From NCBI GenBank assembly GCA_001414345.1, contig LLCB01000245.1, positions 26,829 through 90,828 on the forward strand: a stretch of 64,000 bases of DNA, written 5' to 3'. The notes below the pieces were generated by a model. It did no database searches, was not told the DNA's origin, and saw only the letters and a list, made by a program, of their open reading frames with translations. This document shows positions 10,634 through 22,105 of the stretch, piece by piece. Source of the stretch: Hymenoscyphus infarciens. Its lineage: Eukaryota; Ascomycota; Leotiomycetes; Helotiales; Helotiaceae. A program made the translations under genes and the position numbers. The first letter of the stretch is position 1. Each line of letters opens with the position of its first letter.

Positions 10634-12523
10634 GTACAGGAGACGTCTGCCTAACGCCATCGAAATAATCGAAAGGTAAAGAAATGCAACAAGGCTCGCA
10701 GGACGGGATACAATCTGTCAGGAGGAAGCAGGGGCGTATAATTTGCAAATATGTGCAATGCGAAAGCACAGAGTGAGAAATCCAGAAGTGGCTGAGGAGG
10801 GACCACCAGCCACAGACCCTAACCACACGTAAGCTCACGTGCACCATCTACTATCTCGGCCGATTTCCTCTAAGCTGGTCAATGACAACGACCTGAAAAC
10901 ATTTACATCCTTCTTAGCAACTTAATCCCTCTCTATGTCTTACCATAAAGATAACAAGTTTGGAAACCGGCGAGATAGTCATCGTAGACTACGTCTCTTT
11001 GAAGATATAACCTACTTTACTGTGCTACTAGCGCTGGCTTAGCTAACTAGCTCGGGTTTTAGTTTTTAGACTCTAGTTGAGGCCTAAGTTTGGAGTGTTA
11101 GAGCAAATGGAAGGAATCGGGATGAAGATACCGCTCCTAAGTCGTAATAAGTTCACCGCCTTCTATTATAACTCCCACTTAGTCATCTCTGGAAATAGAA
11201 TTAAACATCAAAGCTAGAGATATTTCTCACGAAGCGAAAACCTGACCCGATCTGGAATACTTTCTGCTAAAACAGCAATTTTCTCATCTAGTCATGACCT
11301 CGGCTCAAAGGTTTGTAGAGGGGGGTTGTTTTTAGTGAGACTCACCTTATAAGCTATTCGCAAACACGGCTGGCAAAACCGGATCTTCAGGAACGATTTG
11401 CCCGTACTATAAGTAAACTAGTTTGAAGAGCAATACTGGGTGTGGTCCTCTTTCTCTTTTGTTCTATGTCTATATTTCTTTTAATATGGTAACGAACGAG
11501 CAGAAAAACTTTGTATATTTCTTTTTCACTTAGGATGAATTATGAAGTATGTGTACACTTATTATTACTTGTGGTGATAACTAAATAACAAGGATAGTTT
11601 CTTCGCGAGGCATAGGCATTATATGGAGTTGGGGCTATGGCTCTATTGTTACGTTTCGCTACGAGAATTAAGATAATTGAGTTTAAGGGATTCTAGGGCG
11701 ATGATTATATGAGCATCCTTGTCCTGGCATAGAATATAGAAAACGAGATGTAAGTACGAATTCCTAACCCCTACTAACCTGCTAGACATACGAGTTAGAA
11801 ATCTGGAAATAGCTCTATACCCGGTGGATAGATATTGAGATCCTTTTCGGAACAGGAGTTAGCTAACTCTATTATATGTAGCCTTGACAGCTTGGGAAAT
11901 TTCTAGATACGAGTATGGATCGAAAAAACAAATCGTAGCGTGGTACTTATACACTGGACTTATTTGGGTAATGAAGGGAACGATGCTCTTCTTTTTCAAT
12001 CGGTTGACGTAGGAGCTACCTTCCAATTTCGACGATCTCACTCGTTGATGCCCTTCGATAGGTTCGGGCTATGGCAACATCGCTATGTGAAGTGGTTGGG
12101 GGCTGCATGTGTTGCATCATACATTGCTGTTGTCTGTACAGTATGTGCTTCCAACTTCTCTTTTCTCGGATCACATTTGGTTGCTTTCCAACTCAGAAAA
12201 ATTGGCAGTGAGCTATTTCGCTTCCAAAGAACTTGTTTACCCTGCTAACACCACCTAAAGTTGTGCCAGATCCAGGCTGTAAGTACCGAAGCAAAAATTT
12301 TACCTAGCATAATACTCAACCGTTCATAGTAAAATGCACTTTGAAGCTTCAAAATTTCTTCGTTACGTTTGTTCTGAATATTATGTAAGCTCTACTACTT
12401 CCCCTGTGTGTTCTCTGCTAACCTTTAACTAAGTACCGATGTAGCTGTTAGTATCAGAAGCCAAGGTTTTTGTTGATGCATAAACTGACATTATAATAGA
12501 GCCTTGTCATTTACTCTGGGGTC
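10634..12523. other. Intergenic stretch without a supported gene
   Basis: No ORF over about 100 codons. A 102-codon plus-strand frame at 11940-12248 has no motif. I see no inverted repeat with flanking duplication. It may contain old repeat relics. Confidence 0.45.
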
Positions 12524-13066
12524 TTAGAATCCCACTACAAAGGTAACTCCTACCACTCTCCCATGGCGTCGCATATCTAACCAGCACCTAGAAAGATCGT
12601 AAGCGGCCTCCTCATCTGCTCCGGAGTCGGTGTCATTTGTGCAGCTATCATCCACGTGGTCTTGACTTTGGAATCCAATGCCTCGGCCCTCAATAGAAAT
12701 CGCTGGTAAGCCATTTCCCTTCCCTTGCTCTTCCCCTTCCAATGTTCTTTCCAAATATTCAACATGCTTCATCCCATCGTCCCACATACTAATTGTATAA
12801 CACAACAGGGGCGTCCGCGAAACCATCGTCGGAATCGTAGCCGTAAACCTCCCCGTCCTCAAACCTCCCTTCTCCGCAAAATACTGGTCCACCTCCTCAT
12901 TCAAAAGCACCTCACTCTCCCACGGAGACCACACGCTCGATACTCGACTAAAACCACATGAAATGAACACAAGGTTAACAGCCGAGGATCGGGTGGTGGA
13001 AGACCGAGAGGAAGCGAATATTGGTACTCCGGTTTCTGGTAGGATTTCAAATGGTAATAAGATCAT
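12524..13066 (-). CDS. Hypothetical protein, uncertain model
   Basis: A 180-codon frame starts at ATG 13066. Composition in the middle (SVWSPWESEVLLNEEVDQYF, ISMWDDGMKHVEYLERTLEG) looks coding and amphipathic. The end is acidic (HVDDSCTNDTDSGADEEAAYD). No family recognised. A GT...TTTTAG stretch near 12962-12995 could be an intron, and a Pro-rich frame at 13377-13153 could be an upstream exon; neither is proved. It could also be a decayed gene. Confidence 0.35.
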   Translation of the reverse strand: MILLPFEILPETGVPIFASSRSSTTRSSAVNLVFISCGFSRVSSVWSPWESEVLLNEEVDQYFAEKGGLRTGRFTATIPTMVSRTPLLCYTISMWDDGMKHVEYLERTLEGEEQGKGNGLPAISIEGRGIGFQSQDHVDDSCTNDTDSGADEEAAYDLSRCWLDMRRHGRVVGVTFVVGF

Positions 13067-14726
13067 GGGGAGTTTTGTTTTAGGTGATAGTCAGACGAAT
13101 AGATTGGGACAAGGACAGAGGGAGTTGAAAGAGGGTGTTGTGCAGGTGGAAACTACGTAGGTATGTGGTTATGAGTGAGAGGAAGGGAGAGCTTGGGGTG
13201 GGTGGGATGGAAGGGTGGCAGATGGGTGTTAATGGCGGGGCGAAAAAGGTTAGTGTTCATGCTGAGAGTGTTGGGAGGGGGAGTAATAGGGGGTCGAGAT
13301 GAGTGTTCAAGAAATTGGGCGGGCATGCTTTGTTTTGGGGGTTTTGGAATTCGGCAGAAATTAGGAGGGGCATACATGATACCCTTTTGGCGTTTGTTTT
13401 GGGGCGATTGGGGGTTTTTAATGTGCGGGTTCTCCCATTGGTTTATGGAGGAACGATTGTACGCTTGGTGTAATAAAAGTTAGAAGTGTTAGAAGAAGAA
13501 AAAAACTGAATGATCGCTCCAAACGTTCTTGGACGATTTCCCTTTTCATACCAATTCGTATATACTCACAGACCAACGTTTGTATTGTGACATCTCTTCA
13601 ATACTTGTATGAATAAAGGATGTAGCTATTCAACCCATAGTTCCAAACATCCCCATGGGCATACTGTGCTGGCTGTCCTAAACTAACAAAGTTAGTTATT
13701 CTGGGAGACGTTGGGAAAGAAAGTAAACTACACTAAGCCAAAGTAGAACATCATTGTATTACAGAACGATGACATGTTCTTACAATCATCGGAAGGACCG
13801 TTGACCTTTGTTTTGTCCCAACTTGCAGGCAACCTAGAAGAAGACCAGAAGAAGTATTACTGAAATCTATTGCAGTAACAAAAATTGTTCTCTTTCCAAG
13901 ACTTTTATAAAAACAAAAATGAGCTGACAGGCAGGGATGAGCTTTTTATAAATTTTGTGAAGTGTAATCAAGGTACTCGCTAACTTTGTCACTTGTTTCC
14001 ACAAGCCAACGAGACAACATTTTGGAATCTTTGAATTTGTGTGAATTAAAAGGGATGTTTTGGTTCGTTCCACAGCGGATCTGGTTTTTCTATTTTTTCT
14101 GCCAAAATCTTGAACTGATGGGGAAGTGTTGTTTAGGTGAAGAAGGGTAAGACTTACATGGACTCTGAAAGTGCCTTTGCAAGCGATATTTACATGAAGG
14201 TGAATTTTGATTCTTTGATTCTTGGTGAATATATATACTGGAAGAAACTCAAGTGTATCGCATGAATATAAAGGTGAGCTGATTTCATATTTATGCACTT
14301 GTAGTGAATTTGTACTCGACTTTGCTACTGTCACTCGGTAGCGCGCCCAATCAAGGCTAGCCCATCAGACCCCCACTAAAAGCGACCGCATCAGGAACGG
14401 GACCTGGGGAAATCTATACATCATCGACAACCTCACCACATTGTATCGCACCGTAACGAACCTAATAATCGTCGAAATTACCTTCGACAAATCGATCGAT
14501 TCGAGATAATCTCACTCCGCAACCAGAATTCAGAGCGACGCGACAGCTTGCTGACGCCACCTGGGAGCGCGACCGGTCGATTGCGACAGCACCTGAGAAC
14601 ACAAGCTCATTAGATGGATAGAGGAGGTTTGAGTCTGCGATAGCGAAGGAGAGCGGCCACTAGCTTTAACTACGTGTGCTTTGCTTTACTTTAGCTCGGT
14701 TGGTGTTGGTGTTGGATAAAGAAAAC
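13067..14726. promoter_or_regulatory. Upstream region of SPT20
   Basis: The 1.66 kb before SPT20 holds its promoter and leader. A 155-codon minus-strand frame (13867-14334) lies here but shows no motif and a His/Thr/Ser/Leu-rich mix expected of chance. Confidence 0.4.
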
Positions 14727-17649
14727 ATGGCACCCTCGGCGACTTCAACCCAGTCGCTCTCATCAAAGGCCAAGCGCCCCATTCCGCCGGGAATTCAAAC
14801 AAATGGAATACACTCGTCGACCTCCTCTCCCTCGCCATCAATGTCCGCTGGCAGACTCCCGAATAGCGGCAAGCTGCCGAATTCTGCTACAAGCAATGGT
14901 GTTGGAGCTATGAGTGCATCATCGCGAGCTGTAGCGCGGGCGCGGAGGGACACCCCCGCCCAACTATTAGGCAGAGGACAGAGGAATAGTAGTGCTGGAT
15001 TACGGTCTGCCAGTCTGATGGGAGAATCTGCTGCTCCTCAGGTCTCTGAGCCTACACCATACGGTATGCGAGTTCGCGCGCTCAAAGAAGATGCATGCTA
15101 ACGCCGAGGCAGTGAAATCAGATGAATACATCCTCAAGAAATATCGCAACTGCAAACCTTCCCTAATTGTACATTTACATCCTACACATTTCCGATTCGA
15201 CGAACAAGAGGGAAGCTTCTCGTACAAATCTCCCATGCGAATATTAATCGAACACCTCAAGCAACGAACCGTACCTCACGACCTGGTAGAATTCATGCCG
15301 GATACACCTTTCTATGAAGGATGTATGATTGTTCAGATACATGACCACAAGTCCACTGCACCCTCGCAAGGTTCGTCACAGACAAAATCTGGAGGAGGCA
15401 AGAGCGTACCATTTTCGGTACATAATTACAATGCCTACCTCACACCCTCGTCATACGTCCCATTCCCCTCTCAGCAAAATATTTCTCCAAGCAAAGGGAA
15501 GGCGCCGTCGGATATCGATGACGGCAAGACTAAAAGCGCAGAGCAAAAGGATAAGGAGAACATGCCCGCTCCTTCATTACCAGGGGATGCTTCTCGAGGC
15601 AAAGCGGCAGCAAACTTGCCGAAAAAACCAAAGGTTTCGACAATAGTTCTACGACCAACACCCCTCAGTAATCACATCGACCTGTCCGTCAAGGCAGCCG
15701 AATCAATGGCGACTGTTGAAGGAAGAAGAGACTCACGGGCTGATGCTGGCCCGTTGTCTGCAACTATACCTCCCACCCCCTCCACAGCTGTCCCTCCCAC
15801 ACCCCAAACCGCTATGCCTCCACCAGCGAAACGGCTCAAGAAGAACAAGACGGACTTTGATGTTGCTAGCATCTACTCAGCAGAGTCACAAATTGCTCTA
15901 GCTACTAATGCTCCATTGTTCCTCGAACCAGTAAAAAGTGCCGGTGAAGCTGCAGCTCTTTTATCCGCACTTGAACACCCAATGCACTCGGCAAAGCCCC
16001 CATCACCCAAGACAAGAAAGAGAACCGTGGCAGAGATGGCGGCAGACGAAGCACTTGCTGCAGAGAGAGAGCGTTATATGTTAATCATGGACGAGCGACT
16101 TGCTCCAAATGCTGCAAATGCACAAGGTGGTGGGAATCCAGCAGATGGAGATGGTCAAGCCGGAGGCGCTTCTTTCGAGCCTCGCTTTGAGAGATTCAAG
16201 ACTCTTGAAAACATTAAGAACCAGCACGAGGAAAATAAGAAAGCCGAAAAGCTACGACAACAAGAGACGGAGAGGAAACAAACCCAGGACCGAGAACGAG
16301 AGCGTCTCAGACTCGAGTCGGAGAAGAAGGAGCAATTCCAAGATAAGCAGCGTGCAGCTCTTGCTCAACAACAAGCTGCTCGCCAACAGCAACAGCAAGA
16401 GGCACATCAACGACAGATGGCTGCTGCTCATGCTCGATCTCAACAAGGCATGGGAAATCAAATGCAAGGCCAGCAAAATCAACACGGACACCCACAAGGT
16501 AATAACATAGTGAATAATGGCATGCAGGCACAGCCACAACGATTCCATCAACAGCAGGTGTCCCAAGCTCAAGCTTCTTCCCCCATCATCCGAACCGGAA
16601 CACCCCAAAGTCAATCATCACCTATCGTCAACCAAATGGGTGGTGGGCCTATGCAGCAATCTACCTCGAGTATGGGAGGAAGCCCGCCTCGACCAGGATC
16701 AGTCGTTCACCAGAACCCACAGATGGGAGCTCCGACATCTCATGGTATGACGGCTCAGAGAAGCCAGCAAGGTCATGCTGGTACACCTCGAATGCCAAAT
16801 ACTACTCCTCAAATCCAGCAGACGCCTCTAAATCGCCAGAGCATGACCGGTACTCCTCGGATGAGCCAGGGCAGCCCTGTACAAGGTCCAATGGCTCATG
16901 CGCCTAATATGCCGATGATGGTGAATGGTCTTACCGCTGCCCAACAACAACAACTGCAAGCACAACAGAGAATGCAAATGTTGCAACGACAACATCAGAT
17001 GGGAATGCAGAATGGCCAAGGTCTTAGCCCACAGCAGATGATGCAAGCTCAAATGATTCGTCAGCAACAACAGCAGCAAGGCATGAATATGGTCAACAAC
17101 GGACAACTTCCTCAGGGATATACCGCTCATATGGCAGCTCAGATGGCGGCCGCGCAAGGCCGTGGTATGCCACAAAATATGAACCAGAATTTCATGAACG
17201 GTAGTCCTGGTGTGCCAGCCAACTTGCAAATGCAAATGCAGATGCAACAACAACAACAGGCACAGGCCCAGCAAATGCGAAATGCTCAAATGGCTCAAGC
17301 ACAAGCTGCGGCTCAAGCTCAAGCACATGCTCAGAATCAAGCCCGGCAAGGTATCAATCCAGGTGTTCCACAACAAGCCATCGCGAACGAGATACAAAGT
17401 CGGGCGGCTCGTATCTACCAGGACAAGCTACCAATGATGCAAGCGCAGCATCCCGGTGGGATTCCAAATGAAATCGAGCAACAATTCCGACTTAAGTGTA
17501 GGCAAGATGCTCAGGCAATGGTACACCAAATCATCGCCCACAAGAAACAACAACATGCCGCTATGCAACAGCAGCAACAGATGATGATGGCCCAGCAGCA
17601 TGGTCTACCGCAGGGTATGAATGGGATGCCCAACGGGATGGGCATGTAA
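14727..17649 (+). CDS. SPT20: SPT20-family subunit of the SAGA transcription co-activator complex
   Basis: Spt20 is a structural subunit of nuclear SAGA and helps recruit TBP. Two exons (14727-15063 and 15113-17649) give 957 residues; the 49-base intron has a TGCTAAC branch point. I chose ATG 14727 (MAPSATSTQ) because the open frame upstream has no ATG. Residues 1-112 are Ser-rich and disordered. The conserved Spt20 domain starts near residue 113: EYILKKYRNCKPSLIVHLHP, FSYKSPMRILIEHL, FYEGCMIVQIHDHKS. A likely nuclear signal (KRLKKNK) sits near 350. A charged helix lies near 470-530. The long tail is Gln/Met-rich with many Q runs, as in other filamentous fungi. The domain is intact. The intron falls at the very start of the conserved domain. 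Confidence 0.93.
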
Positions 17650-18219
17650 GCATATGGAAGAAGGGGAGTATGAATGATGGGAGAGTGTTTGAGGGCCAAC
17701 CTTGTATGAGATTTATGGGCGCTATGGATTTTCGTTAAGGGTGGTCTATGAGATCGGGCAGAGGAATAGGTGGTTGGACAAAAGACCGAGTTAATGGAGG
17801 CGTCATGGGTGATGAAATTATTTCTAGGGAATTTGGGGCATAATACCAAGGAGAGACCACGGCGTTTGTGCATTCTGGTATCTTGGGGTTTAGGATTTTA
17901 AACCCCGTAGGGAATGAACATGGAAAATAATGTCCTGAATTGGATAATATATTCATATAAAATTCTCATGCTTTGATAAGTACTTCGTCATAGTCATAGA
18001 GTGAGTGTCGATTGGACAACATATTCTTACAAGATTATCAATTGCTAATGAAAGCGGTTCCTCGCAATTGTAGAGAGGTATCCCCGTTGGGTAATATAGT
18101 CATACAAATTCTCCGTTGCTCATCATGTCTTGGTACAGGTACTTTCTTCAATCCATATCCTATTTGAATCCTCATCATAGTCGTACAACAGCCTCCCCTC
18201 TCTCTCCCCAAATATTCCC
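17650..18219. terminator. Shared 3' region of convergent SPT20 and EMI1
   Basis: These 570 bases lie between two stop codons on opposite strands and must hold both 3' untranslated regions and polyadenylation sites. A/T-rich words such as TTCATATAAAATTC (near 17952) are candidates. No gene seen. Confidence 0.4.
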
Positions 18220-18930
18220 TTAAGAACTCTTTTCAGAAATCCCCCTCCTCCTCGCCCGTTCCCTCTCATTCCACTCCTCATCCCCCAGCCCCAAATCCTC
18301 CCCTCCTCCCTCTTTATTCTGAAAAGCCGTACCCCATTCCACCTTCTTATCTCGACTCTGCCATATATCCTCACTACTGGGCATCACCTTTCCCTCGGCA
18401 TCTCTCCCGTATTTCGCCTCTTCTCGTTTTCTGTAAAACTCTTTAATCTCCTCTTCCTTCTGGGGAGAAGAGAATGTGCGGGTGCGCATGCAGAACCAGA
18501 ATTTGGACCAGGACTCGGAGCAGGGGCGGACGTGGCCGTGGCGGTAGAGGTCGGTGAATTTCCCGCCGAAGGAGTTACAGTAGAAGGCTTCGTCGAAGGC
18601 TGTGCGGCAGGAGAGGGTGGTGGGTAGGAGGGAGGTGGAGAGGGGTTCTTCGGGGGAGGATTGGGTATTTAGTGTTGTAGAGGGGGTTGTGGGAGAGGTG
18701 GAGGATGGACGGGGTTTGCGGTTGAAGACTTTGGGTTTGGGTTTTTGTTCTGTGTCTGCGGAGAGCTCGCGGAGGAAGGAATTCAGTTCTTGGTCTGCTT
18801 GTTCGTCGCGGGTGAGCGGTTTTGAGGGTACTGAGGTTGAGGGTGGATTTGAGGGTGTTGATTGGGGTGGAATTGGGTTTGTAGTTTGAGGAGAGGACTC
18901 CGTGGGAGTTGACGAAAACGGCCAGACCAT
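18220..18930 (-). CDS. EMI1: EMI1-like mitochondrial twin CX9C protein (DUF3128)
   Basis: A single exon encodes 236 residues from ATG 18930 (MVWPFSST); an in-frame ATG 126 bases upstream would add a basic Ser/Pro tail and seems less likely because related proteins begin MVWPF-like. The N-terminal half is Ser/Thr/Pro-rich. The core has a twin CX9C motif: C108-x9-C118 (CRTAFDEAFYC) and C137-x9-C147 (CSESWSKFWFC), with FGGKFTDLYRHGHVRPC between. Twin CX9C proteins are usually oxidised and trapped in the intermembrane space by Mia40. In yeast, Emi1 is needed for early meiotic gene induction and affects respiration. The tail is highly charged (REEAKYGRDAEGK, WNERERARRR). It is divergent from YME2, another mitochondrial gene, with 287 bases between starts. 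Confidence 0.85.
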   Translation of the reverse strand: MVWPFSSTPTESSPQTTNPIPPQSTPSNPPSTSVPSKPLTRDEQADQELNSFLRELSADTEQKPKPKVFNRKPRPSSTSPTTPSTTLNTQSSPEEPLSTSLLPTTLSCRTAFDEAFYCNSFGGKFTDLYRHGHVRPCSESWSKFWFCMRTRTFSSPQKEEEIKEFYRKREEAKYGRDAEGKVMPSSEDIWQSRDKKVEWGTAFQNKEGGGEDLGLGDEEWNERERARRRGISEKSS

Positions 18931-19217
18931 ATTGCTATATCTAATTGGTGATCTTGGGGGCGGGCGTGGACTGCAAGGGCGACGAGGTTCGGATGAGGCT
19001 GAAGATGTAGTTCCACGACAATTCTTGGCCCCCACGTCTCTGATTCTCAGCCTCATGATGTCAGGTCAACATTCTAGACTCACCTCCCTTCCTCCCCTTT
19101 CCTTGCCCAACAACCTCCATTTCCCCCTATTCTTTTCCGGAATTAGTCGAGCCTGCGAACAGCAAAAGAAATGCACGAATAATACGGAGGCATAATTGCC
19201 AGTTCCCACCAGGCACA
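18931..19217. promoter_or_regulatory. Bidirectional promoter region of EMI1 and YME2
   Basis: The start codons of two mitochondrial-protein genes are 287 bases apart on opposite strands. Pyrimidine-rich tracts (CTCACCTCCCTTCCTCCCC near 19079) lie in the right half. Shared regulation is plausible but inferred. Confidence 0.5.
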
Positions 19218-22105
19218 ATGCAATCCTCCTCGCGACGCGTCCTTTTTAACCCCACCAGCATCCCAAGTCTCCGGACAAAAAAGCCTCAGACGAGAGACTT
19301 TTATAATGGCAGCACTCTGCTACGTGTAGGATTGGGGAATGGCGTTGGATCTGCGAGATGGAGGGGAGTAAGAGGGAGTGTGAGGAGAGAGAGTACCCAG
19401 ATTGGAGAGGATAGGACGGGCCATATAAAAGCTCAGGCGAATGAGGGGATTTTGTTCTTTGATAGTATGATATGTTCCAATTTCTCTTTCCATATTATAC
19501 CCGTCTGTAGTACTTGAGAGAATGCATGCTTATGTTGTGACTGTCTTATAGACTTATTCCCACTCAAATTACGATTCTTACTCGGGCTACCACTTCGAGG
19601 AGGGAGAAATCTCTCCGATTTGCTTTGGAGATACAATAATCAGGCTTTGAGTCGTTATGATCCGCTGAATTTGGTTAAGAGGGCTATTCCGGATTCCATT
19701 CCATGTAAGGTCACGGAGATTCTGCCGAGATTGAAGGATGGGTGTGTATATTCTTGTGCGGAAAGTGCAGATGGACATGATTTTTGACTGTTGTTAGAGG
19801 TGCTTTTGTCAAGTTCCAGCACGCGGAGGGAATCACTGCTCATGAAATTGAAGGTTTGAAACCAAGACTGCTCCCTAAATGGATATAAGCTCACTTTCCA
19901 GGTCTTATTGCGGCTTACTTGAAAGAACACCCCATAAAACCATGGTTCAACCCCCTCCGAAGAATACGAGCACAACTGGTCGTCGGAAAGCCCTGGCTAG
20001 AAGACCTTTACCGCTTCCCAAGCCGCAGAATAAAAGTAGAATTCGTCCCCGCAACAACTGGCAAAGAAGCCTCCGAACTCTCACAAGAAACCATCTACAG
20101 CCTCTTCCGTCGCTACGGCAAACTCTCAGAAATCATCTCCCAGCCATCTGATTCAAAGGTCATCCCTAAATATGCCTTCGTCGATTTCAGCAAGATGCGC
20201 CAATCAATCATGGCAAAGAATTGTATGCACGGCTTCAAAGTTCTCGAAGAAGCAGGTGGTGGAGCGGCAGGAACACAATTACGACTTTCCTTTGAGCAAA
20301 AGATTAAAGCTCATTGGATTCGTGATTGGATTGTCAACCATCCAAGGGTGGTTATCCCCGCTGTTGCCGCGTTGGTGGCTACTGTCACTGTTGCGGTTTT
20401 CGATCCTATCCGGACTTTCTTTATTAAAGCCAAGATTGATCATTCCTTCCATTTGAATGATAATAGGATTTATAAATGGTTTAAGAGTCAAGCCACCGAT
20501 ATCCTTACGTTTCGGAGGGCGAAAGAGGAAGATGTCTCTTTCCGCGCCGTATGGGACGACCGAAAGGAGATTATTGATCAGATACAAACCTGGCTTATGG
20601 AAACAGCGGATACGTTTGTTGTCATCCAAGGACCGAGGGGGTCGGGGAAGAAAGAATTGATCCTCGATCAAGCTTTGAAGGGACGGAAAAATACTCTTGT
20701 TATTGACTGCAAACCTATCCAGGAGGCGAGGGGCGATAGCTCGACTATCTCGGCTGCTGCTAATGCTGTGGGATATCGACCTATTTTCTCGTGGATGAAC
20801 AGTATTAGTAGTTTGGTTGATCTCGCGGCGCAAGGAACTATTGGTGTTAAGAGCGGGTTCAGTGAGACGTTGGATGCGCAGTTGGGGAAGATTTGGCAGA
20901 ATACCAAGGTTGCCCTTAAGGAGGTTGCGTTGAGCCATAGGGATGGGGATGATAAGGATGCTCATTTGGCTGATGATGGTGAGTCTTATTTCCTTTTATT
21001 TGCCCTATGCCTGCCTGTCTTCCGGAATTTTCAGCTCATCTTTTTCCCTCTCCAAATTCGAAAATACTAACAACCTATAGATTGGCTAGAAGCACACCCC
21101 GAATGCAGACCCGTAGTAGTAATAGACAACTTCCTTCACAAATCCGACGACTCCTCTCTCGTCTACGACAAACTCGCAGAATGGGCCGCCTCCCTGACAA
21201 CCACAAACATCGCCCATGTCATCTTCCTCACAAACGATATCTCCTACTCAAAATCTCTCTCCAAAGCTCTCCCCGACCGAGTTTTCCGACAAATCGCACT
21301 AGGAGATATCAGTCCTGAAGTTGCGAAACGCTTCGTCATCACACATCTCGATTCCGACCCTCCTTCCAAAGACGAATCCGGAACCGAAGAAAAGGCATTA
21401 TCCCCCTCGCAAAGAAGAGAAGATTTAAGAGAATTGGATGGTTGTATCGAGGTTCTTGGTGGGAGATTGACGGATCTTGAGTTCCTAGCTCGTCGTCTAA
21501 AAACAGGCCAATCCCCCAATCGCGCAGTCACTGAAATCATCGAACAATCCGCCTCTGAAATCCTCAAGATGTACTTGTTGACAACAGCAAGTTCAGAAGA
21601 AGGAAAAGAAAAGAAATGGACGCCAGAACAAGCATGGTACCTCGTCTCCAAACTCGCAGAAAAGGAAGTCTTGAAATACAACGAGGTCCTCCTCTCCCCC
21701 ACCTTCTCCTCCTCCCTCACAGCATCCGCTTCAAACGGCGAATCCGTCCTCGAAGCTCTCTCCGCTGCGGAACTAATCTCCATCAAAACATACAAGGGAA
21801 GACCGCAGAAAATCGTTGCGGGGAGACCGGTGTATCAGGCTGCTTTTGGACAGTTGACGAAAGATAAGGTTCTCAAGGCTAGACTTGATTTAGCGGTGTT
21901 GAAGGAGCTGGTTAAGGTTGAGGAGAAGACTATTGAGAAGTGCGAGGCTGAGTTGGGTGTTCTTGGGGCGTTGCCGAGACAGCCTAGGGAGGTTGGGCCG
22001 AGGGTTATGTTTTTGCTGGGGAAGTTGGGGGTTAGTCAGGGGAAGGTTGAGGGGTGGGAGAGGGAGGCGGGGGTGTTGAAGGGGGTTTTGGTTGAGGAGT
22101 TTTGA
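19218..22105 (+). CDS. YME2: Mitochondrial escape protein 2 (YME2/RNA12), inner-membrane AAA-like protein
   Basis: Yme2 is an integral inner-membrane protein that affects maintenance and escape of mitochondrial DNA and the structure of mitochondrial complexes. Five exons (19218-19464, 19552-19741, 19798-19853, 19902-20978, 21081-22105) give 864 residues; all phases fit. The N-terminus is Arg/Ser-rich (MQSSSRRVLFNPTS) as for a matrix-targeting presequence. NLFPLKLRFLLG and FNPLRRIRAQLV match the family. An RRM-like region spans about 214-275 (YAFVDFSKM). One membrane span lies near 310-335 (PAVAALVATVTVAVF). A P-loop GPRGSGKK is near 406, followed by VIDCKP and VVVIDNFLHK (Walker B-like). The C-terminal RNA12 region ends LVEEF. 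Full length for the family. Confidence 0.93.

Noticed and set aside
13867..14334. 155-codon minus-strand frame upstream of SPT20
   Set aside because: No motif, no splice partner, composition of a chance frame; it lies where the SPT20 promoter or leader should be.
16252..17397. Long Leu/His-rich frames antisense to SPT20
   Set aside because: They mirror the Gln-codon-rich coding strand (CAA/CAG read backward gives Leu).
20279..20965. 228-codon frame antisense to YME2
   Set aside because: Fully inside a well-supported exon; shadow of coding bias.
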